Assembly (NCBI RefSeq): GCF_901873445.1
Contig: NZ_CABFLN010000038.1
Span: forward strand, 1-12,947
Source: Gemella haemolysans
GTDB lineage: Bacteria > Bacillota > Bacilli > Staphylococcales > Gemellaceae
Direction of reading: 5' to 3'
DNA: 12,947 bases
Under the pieces are notes generated by a model that saw only the letters and a program-made list of their open reading frames with translations, searched no databases and was not told where the DNA came from. This document shows positions 6,014-11,720 of the stretch, piece after piece (within the stretch, counting starts at the first letter, position 1; every line of letters starts with the position of its first letter). The position numbers and the translations under genes are program-made.

Positions 6014-6778
6014 TTACCAACTAATTACTTTTCCATCTTCTATTTTAATATCAGCGTCATAAAGTTTATTTAGAAGCTCTTCGTCAAAGAAGTTCTCAGC
6101 TTTATCATTCTTTATAACTTTTCCATTAAGAAGAGCGATAATATTGTCACTATAAGCAAGAGCTTGATTTATATCGTGTAATACCATAATAATAGTAATT
6201 CCCAGAGATTTATTAAGTTCTCTAACAAGTTGCATTATAGATTTTTGATATTTTATATCAAGGAAAGTAGTAGGTTCGTCTAATATAATAATATCAGTAC
6301 TTTGTGCTAATGCCATTGCGATGTAAACACGTTGAAGTTGACCACCAGATAATTCATCTACACGTTTATCTCTATAGGCTTTTAAATTAGTTTTTTCAAG
6401 AGCAAATTCAATTTTTTCAACATCACTAGCGTTAGGTTTATAAAAGAAAATATTTTGATAAGGAAGACGAGCGAAACTAACCATATCATAAACAGTAATT
6501 TCTCTTGGAGTTTCATTTTTTTGATAAACAATCGCAAGAATACTCGCAAGTTCTTTTAATGAATATGAATTTAATTCTTTACCTTCGAGTTTAATACTCC
6601 CAGAATTATAGTTTAAATTTTTGGCTAATATTTTTATAAGTGTACTCTTACCGCAGCCGTTTTTACCAAGTAGGGTAGTAATTTTACCTTTTTCAATATC
6701 TATATTAAGATTTTCAAAAAGTGCATTTTTATTATTATACTTAAATGTAAGGTTATTAATTTCTATTATATTTTCCAT
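6014..6778 (-). CDS. Haem/iron ABC transporter ATP-binding protein (FepC/HtsC-like)
   Basis: The cytoplasmic ATPase that powers the adjacent permease. Its 254 residues contain all nucleotide-binding motifs: Walker A GKNGCGKST (38-46), Q-loop Gln86, signature LSGGQ (143-147), Walker B IIILDEPT (163-170) and the switch His201. The length and motif spacing fit the FecE/FhuC family that serves siderophore, haem and B12 importers. Its ATG overlaps the permease stop by one base (TAATG), with AGGAG upstream inside the permease end, so the two are translationally coupled. Substrate is inferred from the IsdE and NEAT neighbours rather than from the ATPase. The staphylococcal isd operon does not use an ATPase in this position and borrows FhuC, whereas streptococcal hts and listerial hup carry their own, as here. 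Confidence 0.92.
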   Translation of the reverse strand: MENIIEINNLTFKYNNKNALFENLNIDIEKGKITTLLGKNGCGKSTLIKILAKNLNYNSGSIKLEGKELNSYSLKELASILAIVYQKNETPREITVYDMVSFARLPYQNIFFYKPNASDVEKIEFALEKTNLKAYRDKRVDELSGGQLQRVYIAMALAQSTDIIILDEPTTFLDIKYQKSIMQLVRELNKSLGITIIMVLHDINQALAYSDNIIALLNGKVIKNDKAENFFDEELLNKLYDADIKIEDGKVISW

Positions 6779-7752
6779 TAACTTACTCCTTTCTTAACTA
6801 AAATAATAAATGCAGGTCCACCGATAATCATCATTATTAAATCAGCAGGTATTTCGATTGGTGCGAAAATAACACGACCGATTGTATCGAATAATAGTAG
6901 AATAAATGCTCCAAGTAAAGCACTAAATGGAATAGTATAGATATGATTTCTACCAATTATAATCTTAGCAATATGAGGTGTAATAAGAGCTAAAAAGACC
7001 ATAACACCAGCAACAGCTGTAGAAACAGAAGCAAGAGCTACGGCAACAAATGAGATTAGCAGGCGAATCATATTAATATTGATTCCTAGTGAACTAATAA
7101 TATTATCATCTAAGGCGAAGATATTACATAGTTTTGCTAAGAAGAAACTGATAATTAGTAATATAGGAATCCAACTTAATAATAATGAAACATCATCCCA
7201 GTTTTTAGTTCCTAAACCAACAGTTTTGAATGCTGATGAAGTAGTAGAATTTGCTTGGTTTAAGTATTGCATAGAACTCAGTATACCTGTGAAGAAATAA
7301 CTTATCGCAATACCTATTAAAATAATTTTAACATTGTTTTTTGTTCTGCCAGCTAAGTAATAAATGATTAAGAAACCAAGGACACCACCGATGATAGAAA
7401 ACACTGATTTAAACAGCGAAAATTGTGGGAATAATCCTAACCCTAAGTATAAAAATAGGTTAGCTCCACTAGAAACTCCTATAATACTAGGATCGACAAG
7501 CGGGTTCTTTAATACTGTTTGTAATAATAAACCACTAACACCAAGAGCTGCACCTACTAATATAGTGATGATAATTCTTGGAAAACGAACGTCGATAATT
7601 GCATTAACATTGGCGTATTCTCCAGTAAAGATACCAACAGCTAATTGTCCGACGCTAGCTTTTATACTACCACTATTCGCTGCAAAAAATACTGTACTTA
7701 ATAAAAGTAGAATAAGAACAGAAAAAGTGATTGCTTTTTTGTTGTTAAACAT
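6778..7752 (-). CDS. isdF: Haem ABC transporter permease, FecCD family (IsdF-like)
   Basis: A 324-residue integral membrane protein of the FecCD/BtuC family, expected to work as a homodimer passing haem from the lipoprotein across the membrane. It has about nine to ten hydrophobic helices. Family motifs include RFPRIIITILVGAALGVSG (57-75), GVSSGANLF (97-105) and the late VAGVMVFLALITPHIAK segment, then GADLI-like IPADLIMMIIGGPAF near the C-terminus. The ATG at 7752 has a strong AAGGAGG upstream. It is separated from isdE by about 100 bases holding a terminator-like hairpin and a possible promoter, and overlaps the ATPase by one base. Haem specificity rests on context; siderophore transport cannot be excluded by sequence alone. 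Confidence 0.9.
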   Translation of the reverse strand: MFNNKKAITFSVLILLLLSTVFFAANSGSIKASVGQLAVGIFTGEYANVNAIIDVRFPRIIITILVGAALGVSGLLLQTVLKNPLVDPSIIGVSSGANLFLYLGLGLFPQFSLFKSVFSIIGGVLGFLIIYYLAGRTKNNVKIILIGIAISYFFTGILSSMQYLNQANSTTSSAFKTVGLGTKNWDDVSLLLSWIPILLIISFFLAKLCNIFALDDNIISSLGININMIRLLISFVAVALASVSTAVAGVMVFLALITPHIAKIIIGRNHIYTIPFSALLGAFILLLFDTIGRVIFAPIEIPADLIMMIIGGPAFIILVKKGVS

Positions 7753-7782
7753 TAAGAACCTCCTTATATAGTTTATATGTTT

Positions 7783-7791
7783 AGTATATCA
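7783..7791 (-). promoter_or_regulatory. Possible internal promoter for isdF and the ATPase gene (extended -10)
   Basis: On the - strand TGATATACT gives an extended -10 about 31 bases before the isdF start and just downstream of the hairpin. The -35 position holds only a weak match, as is common with extended -10 promoters. No clear Fur-type box overlaps it. Confidence 0.4.
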
Positions 7792-7816
7792 TATTGTTTT
7801 TAAATTGTATTATATA

Positions 7817-7851
7817 AAAACCAGAGGCAGCAATGTGCTACTTCTGGTTTT
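7817..7851 (-). terminator. Intrinsic terminator/attenuator between isdE and isdF
   Basis: AAAACCAGA (- strand 5' arm) pairs with TCTGGTTTT over 9 bp, and the inner arms pair over six more with one mismatch and one G-U. The loop is 3 bases. On the - strand it is followed by T and AT-rich sequence (TTTTTATATAAT). It lies 5 bases after the isdE stop, so it should end or thin transcripts before the permease. Confidence 0.8.
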
Positions 7852-7856
7852 AAGTA

Positions 7857-8816
7857 TTAGTTACTATAGAAAATACTGTATAGACTTTCTAATCCTTTTT
7901 GGTAATCATATGTAGCTGTCATACCAAACATTGAGCTATCTAAATCGACAACTTTATTATTTTTTACCGCATCGAAGTGAGACCAACTCTTATTGTTTTC
8001 AAATTCTTTTTTAAACATTTCATTTACGGTATCAGGCATAGCATGAGCAGTGCGTAAAATAAAGTCTGGTTTATCATTTAAAGCAGTTTCTAAGTTTAGA
8101 TTTTTAAACTCTTCAGTTCCTTTAATGATATTTTCACCACCTGCTAATTTTACAAGGTTACCTACATAAGATTTTTCAGTAGCTGCCATGTAACTTCCAG
8201 GTAATCCCATTAGAACTAAAACTTTTGGTTTCTTTTTATTTGCGATTTTTTCATTGAATTTAGCGAAGAATTCATCGTGTTCTTTCTTTAACTCTTTGAA
8301 TTTTTCAGTTTTACTGAATTCTTTTGCAAGTTCTTCAGTTACAGCGTATAGCCCGTTAACACTACGAATGTCTACAAATTTATAAGGTATTTTATTTTTC
8401 TCGAATCCTTCTTTTATCCAGTCTTGTAAACTATCTGGCGCATATACAATAGAAGGATTAATCGACTTAATAACTTCCATATTAGGATTCATAGGAAGAC
8501 CAATTTGAACAGTATTGTCATACTTTTTAGGCATACGTCCTAATCTTGTAGTAGGGACACCTGCTAATTTAATGTCAAGAACATTAGCTACTTGAGCAAG
8601 AGCTACAGAATCCATTATTATACGTTTACCATTTTCTTCTTCAGATTTTTTATCTTTATTTACACCTGTTAAGTCTATTGTTTCATTAAAAGCTTTATCA
8701 GCTAGATTAGGATCAGTTCCTGTTGTGTTACCGGCTTTGTTTTGTGATGAACAAGCAGTAAGTACTAGAATACTAGCTAGAAGCAGTGTAAATAGTAGGG
8801 ATAGTTTTCTTTTCAT
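7857..8816 (-). CDS. isdE: Haem-binding lipoprotein of ABC transporter (IsdE/HtsA-like)
   Basis: The haem receptor on the outer face of the membrane that hands haem to IsdF. The 319-residue protein starts with a lipoprotein signal peptide ending LTAC (lipidated Cys22). A Lys/Glu/Asn-rich spacer follows to about 62. The class III periplasmic-binding fold starts at RIIMDSVA. Staphylococcal IsdE binds haem through Met78 and His229; the matching motifs are present here as GLPMNPNMEVI (Met109) and ILRTAHAMPDTV (His258). Other IsdE hallmarks are KPKVLVLMGLPGSYMAATEKSY (split: 196-207 and 208-217) and VKLAGGENI (222-230). The ATG has AGGAG 7 bases upstream, and only 10 bases separate it from the Shp-type gene stop, so the two share a transcript. 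A terminator follows immediately. Confidence in haem as ligand is high because both axial ligands are kept. Confidence 0.94.
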   Translation of the reverse strand: MKRKLSLLFTLLLASILVLTACSSQNKAGNTTGTDPNLADKAFNETIDLTGVNKDKKSEEENGKRIIMDSVALAQVANVLDIKLAGVPTTRLGRMPKKYDNTVQIGLPMNPNMEVIKSINPSIVYAPDSLQDWIKEGFEKNKIPYKFVDIRSVNGLYAVTEELAKEFSKTEKFKELKKEHDEFFAKFNEKIANKKKPKVLVLMGLPGSYMAATEKSYVGNLVKLAGGENIIKGTEEFKNLNLETALNDKPDFILRTAHAMPDTVNEMFKKEFENNKSWSHFDAVKNNKVVDLDSSMFGMTATYDYQKGLESLYSIFYSN

Positions 8817-8826
8817 GAATTATCTC

Positions 8827-10140
8827 CTAGTTATTTTTTCTTTTTTTACGAGGAAAGTAAAGTCCAGCAGCTATTGCAAGAACTCCAATACCACCTAAAT
8901 AATAAGGTGTGTAGTTTGCTTCTTTAATAGCTTCCATATCTAAACCATCATTTCCATTTTTAATAGTATCAGTATTAACTTCCACAAAATAACGAACAGG
9001 ACGTTTCATAGGTTCTACATACATTTGTACCATAGCTAAGAAGTTCTCATTTGGTACTTCAAAACGATAGTCAACATAACTATCTTTATATTGTTCAATG
9101 TTTACTTTTGTTTCAGTAGCTTCCACTTGTTTGAATTCTCCGTCTTTTTGAAGAACTTTAATGAAAGGACCTTGTTCTTTACTACGTTGAACCCAGTTCA
9201 TTAAGTGGATACGTACAGTAGCATATAGTTTACCATCTTTTGTACGTTGAAGCATAGCTTTAGACCAACGTTTTTCACCGTTAGATTTTTGATTTTTAAG
9301 AGCATCATTTAAATTTCCACCTGCATTAATAGGAGAGATTACCCCTTGTACCATACCTTCACCAATAGCGGTATTTTTAGTTCCACCATCAGCAGTAATT
9401 CCAGTAAGAGGATTTAAATATGAACCTGTGATATCAAGGTTATAAAGACCAGGATTTTTTGTTTTTTGATCTGTTTTGAAGTAATCTTCTAGTTTTTTAG
9501 TAACAAATCCTTCTGGAGCTTTATTTTCATCTTTTTTGTCTTTGTTTTCTTCTTCTTTTTTCTTATTGTCTTCTTTTTTGTCTTTATCTTTAGAATTATC
9601 TTCAGAACCCGATATTAAAGAAGCACCAGACCAATTAAATTTAATAATAGCATTTTGAGATGCATCTCCACCCATAATTTTGTTCATAGCATCAACAGAA
9701 ACACGAACGCCGACTTTATCAGGTTTAGCTTCTCCAAAATTAAAGCTTAATTTACCAGGATAAGTACTTGTACCACCATCTAAGTTTGTATCCTTATAAG
9801 TACTTGTTACTGAAGCCGCTGTTAGACCTCCTGAGAAAATAGGAGATGAATAAATACTAAGTGACAATAAGTGACCGTGCATATTACTAAAATCCATCGG
9901 TGTGAATTGAACAGTAATAGTTGAAGTGTTATTATCATGAACGTTTACAGTAGCATGTGTAGCTAGTGCATTGTTCCCCATAGAAAGACGACCGCTATTT
10001 TCAGCGTGCCATAGTTCCACAGGAACGCTATATACTCTGTCAGCAGCATGTACATTTTTAACGAAAGGAACATTACTAGATGTGACTATAAACGTTAATG
10101 TAGCAATAACTATTGTTAATAGTTTTAAAATTCGTTTCAT
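8827..10140 (-). CDS. Membrane-anchored haem relay protein: NEAT-like domain fused to Shp-type haem-binding domain
   Basis: A 437-residue exported protein. A signal peptide (1 to about 32, ending NVHAA) precedes a NEAT-like domain (about 38-170) with SMGNNAL near its start and AMNKIMGGDA near its end. A Lys/Glu/Asp linker follows (about 178-210). Residues about 230-390 match streptococcal Shp: GEGMVQG (Met263) and YVEPMKRPV (Met378). In Shp the equivalent two methionines are the axial haem ligands. A C-terminal membrane segment (about 413-430) is followed by RKKRKNN, and no sorting motif is present, as in Shp. Shp passes haem to HtsA, an IsdE homologue, and here isdE follows after 10 bases. 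The likely job is to take haem from the wall NEAT protein and deliver it to IsdE. The ribosome site is weak (AAAGTGAG). The NEAT-Shp arrangement is unusual compared with stand-alone Shp. Confidence 0.85.
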   Translation of the reverse strand: MKRILKLLTIVIATLTFIVTSSNVPFVKNVHAADRVYSVPVELWHAENSGRLSMGNNALATHATVNVHDNNTSTITVQFTPMDFSNMHGHLLSLSIYSSPIFSGGLTAASVTSTYKDTNLDGGTSTYPGKLSFNFGEAKPDKVGVRVSVDAMNKIMGGDASQNAIIKFNWSGASLISGSEDNSKDKDKKEDNKKKEEENKDKKDENKAPEGFVTKKLEDYFKTDQKTKNPGLYNLDITGSYLNPLTGITADGGTKNTAIGEGMVQGVISPINAGGNLNDALKNQKSNGEKRWSKAMLQRTKDGKLYATVRIHLMNWVQRSKEQGPFIKVLQKDGEFKQVEATETKVNIEQYKDSYVDYRFEVPNENFLAMVQMYVEPMKRPVRYFVEVNTDTIKNGNDGLDMEAIKEANYTPYYLGGIGVLAIAAGLYFPRKKRKNN

Positions 10141-10183
10141 TGTATAAACTCACTTTCTTTTGTATTATTTAATTTTTAATAAG

Positions 10184-10208
10184 AAAGGCGGGAAGTTTTC
10201 CCGCCTTT
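10184..10208 (-). terminator. Hairpin between the wall NEAT gene and the NEAT-Shp gene
   Basis: AAAGGCGGGAA (10184-10194) and TTCCCGCCTTT (10198-10208) pair perfectly over 11 bp, with a 3-base loop and a GC-rich core that stands out in this AT-rich DNA. On the - strand the stem ends in TTT followed by CTTATT, a short U-tract. Partial termination or an mRNA-stabilising stem are both possible. No strong promoter follows for the next gene. Confidence 0.7.
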
Positions 10209-10251
10209 ATAGGTAGATAATAATTTGCTTATTTAGCGGGGTATTATCTTA

Positions 10252-11631
10252 CTATTTTTCATTTTGTTTTCTTCTACCAACCATTAAGGCGCTCATAAGA
10301 GTAAGAGCTCCTGCAAGGATAGATGATGATGTTTCTAATCCAGTGTTAGATAGTCTACCATTGTTTAGACGCCCACCTTTTGGAGTTGAAGCACCAGCAC
10401 CATTACCAGTGGCACTTGCTCCAGGTTGACCACCAGCTATTGGTTGACCTTGTTGTTCAGTTACATTAGACCAATCAAATGATAAAGTAGCATCTTGTTT
10501 ACCACCACCAGGCATAATATCTTCCATAGCTTGAACAAACACAGAAATAGGGACAGTTGATAGTTTTTTATTAGATGTGAAGTGTACTTCTACTTGTTTA
10601 TTTGCCCCACCAGTAGGATTGACAGGATACTCTATACCATTTACCCAGAAACCAGTAATTCCGTCATTAAATTGTCCAACACTAATATTGTGGAAACGAA
10701 CAATATAGTGATAAGTACTTCCTTCTTTGAATACAGTAACATTACTATGTTCTAGAGCTGCATCTCCCATAGATTTTCTATTAGGTTGGTATGCGTGTAG
10801 TAACGTTGCTTTTACTCCTTTATAGAAAGTTGCAGTTGCTGAAGATGTAGGTTTTGGAGTGTTAGGTTTTGGAGTGTTAGGTTTTGGAGTGTTAGGTTTT
10901 GGAGTGTTAGGTTTTTCTACAGGTTTAGTTGTATTGCTCGTAGAATTTGTTGATCCAGATTGGGGAGATGTACCTGTAGGCTGATTAGCTTGTTTTAATG
11001 CTGAACTTAAATCGAATTTTAGAATCATTTTTTGAGTTCCAAATGTTTCACCAATAGAAGCCATAACGGGAACATAAACTTGAGTATAAGTTTCTAATTT
11101 ATTGCTTGAATCGATCTTATTTTTATCTACACTATAAGAAAGTGTTTTTGGATATGCAGTACGTTCAGGAAATTTTTCTTTATATGTTTTGATGTAATCA
11201 TCAGTTTCACTAGCACTATAGTAGTCTACTATAGTAGCAGGATTAAATTCGTTATCTTGAATACTACTACGATTCACATGAGTTTTAGGACCATCATAAT
11301 ATTTTAAATCCCCTAAGTAACCAAATTTACGACCTAATGCAATTGGTTTAAAAGATACATTTACAAAATATTGACCATTTCTCACAATTAATTTGGTTTT
11401 AGTTTCATCTAATCCTTTTGATGCCATGGAATCTTGTCCTTCTATATAAAAATGAAGGGCTTGAGCAGTTATATTATATTCTCCATCTGGAAGATTTTTT
11501 ATATCTTTCGCTCCAACGGCATTATTTTCAATTGCAAATGTAGTGTTACTTTGTGTAGTGTTTTCTACCACAGCAATTGTAGAGATAATCGTTGTTGCGG
11601 ACAGAATTTTTAATAATTTATTAGTTTTCAT
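10252..11631 (-). CDS. Cell-wall protein with two NEAT-like haem/haemoprotein-binding domains and LSNTG sorting signal
   Basis: A 459-residue exported wall protein, probably the outermost haem catcher of the locus. It has a signal peptide (1 to about 33, ending TTFA) and a first NEAT-like domain about 48-212 (DGEYNITAQALHF, DSMASKG, NVSFKPI, TYTQVYVPV, KMILKFDLSS). A linker with PNTPK repeats (240-261) precedes a second NEAT-like domain about 269-390 (LLHAYQ, KSMGDAAL, AMEDIMPGGGKQDA, LSFDWS). The C-terminus is Gly/Ala-rich and ends in LSNTG (427-431), a hydrophobic stretch and a GRRKQNEK tail, a sortase signal with Ser in place of Pro. The second domain resembles the NEAT-like domain of the next gene. 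The start at 11631 is preferred over an in-frame TTG at 11652, which lies in the Shine-Dalgarno region. Binding of haemoglobin or haem is inferred from family and context. Confidence 0.87.
   Translation of the reverse strand: MKTNKLLKILSATTIISTIAVVENTTQSNTTFAIENNAVGAKDIKNLPDGEYNITAQALHFYIEGQDSMASKGLDETKTKLIVRNGQYFVNVSFKPIALGRKFGYLGDLKYYDGPKTHVNRSSIQDNEFNPATIVDYYSASETDDYIKTYKEKFPERTAYPKTLSYSVDKNKIDSSNKLETYTQVYVPVMASIGETFGTQKMILKFDLSSALKQANQPTGTSPQSGSTNSTSNTTKPVEKPNTPKPNTPKPNTPKPNTPKPTSSATATFYKGVKATLLHAYQPNRKSMGDAALEHSNVTVFKEGSTYHYIVRFHNISVGQFNDGITGFWVNGIEYPVNPTGGANKQVEVHFTSNKKLSTVPISVFVQAMEDIMPGGGKQDATLSFDWSNVTEQQGQPIAGGQPGASATGNGAGASTPKGGRLNNGRLSNTGLETSSSILAGALTLMSALMVGRRKQNEK
10339..10353 (-). 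other. LSNTG sortase motif of the NEAT wall protein
   Basis: Codons CTA TCT AAC ACT GGA encode LSNTG, 28 residues before the stop, followed by a hydrophobic segment and a basic tail. The position is exactly that of LPXTG, but proline is replaced by serine. Confidence 0.8.
10850..10909 (-). repeat. Four perfect 15-bp tandem repeats encoding PNTPK linker
   Basis: The + strand unit GGTTTTGGAGTGTTA occurs four times without change (10850, 10865, 10880, 10895), followed by a partial copy. It codes for the flexible linker between the two NEAT-like domains. Perfect identity suggests recent expansion or slippage, which would change linker length without shifting frame. Confidence 0.95.
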
Positions 11632-11643
11632 GTTTTTGTTAAT

Positions 11644-11649
11644 CCTCCT
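11644..11649 (-). promoter_or_regulatory. Ribosome binding site of the NEAT wall protein, long spacing
   Basis: AGGAGG on the - strand lies 12 bases before the ATG at 11631, longer than the usual 5-9. No other ATG lies closer, and the in-frame TTG at 11652 precedes the site, so the ATG is kept as start. Confidence 0.7.
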
Positions 11650-11668
11650 CAAATTTCTCTATACATGA

Positions 11669-11705
11669 CTTTATACAAAGAGGTAATTTACCCCTTTGTA
11701 TAAAG
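11669..11705. promoter_or_regulatory. 37-bp near-perfect palindrome upstream of NEAT gene
   Basis: Arms 11669-11686 and 11688-11705 are complementary at all but one place, which becomes a G-U pair in - strand RNA. It lies between the stop of the upstream wall protein gene and the NEAT gene, ending about 38 bases before its start. On the - strand no U-tract follows, so it is a poor classical terminator in that direction; the T-rich side is on the + strand. It may be a terminator without a tail, an RNA-processing stem or an operator. No convincing promoter was found between it and the NEAT gene. Confidence 0.65.
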
Positions 11706-11720
11706 ATTTTATTATTTATT

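Noticed and set aside
7079..7771. Two + strand ORFs over isdF
   Set aside because: Both are antisense shadows of a well-supported FecCD permease.
11632..11652. TTG start at 11652 for the NEAT wall protein
   Set aside because: The codon overlaps the Shine-Dalgarno region and would add MRRINKN before a normal signal peptide; ATG at 11631 is better.
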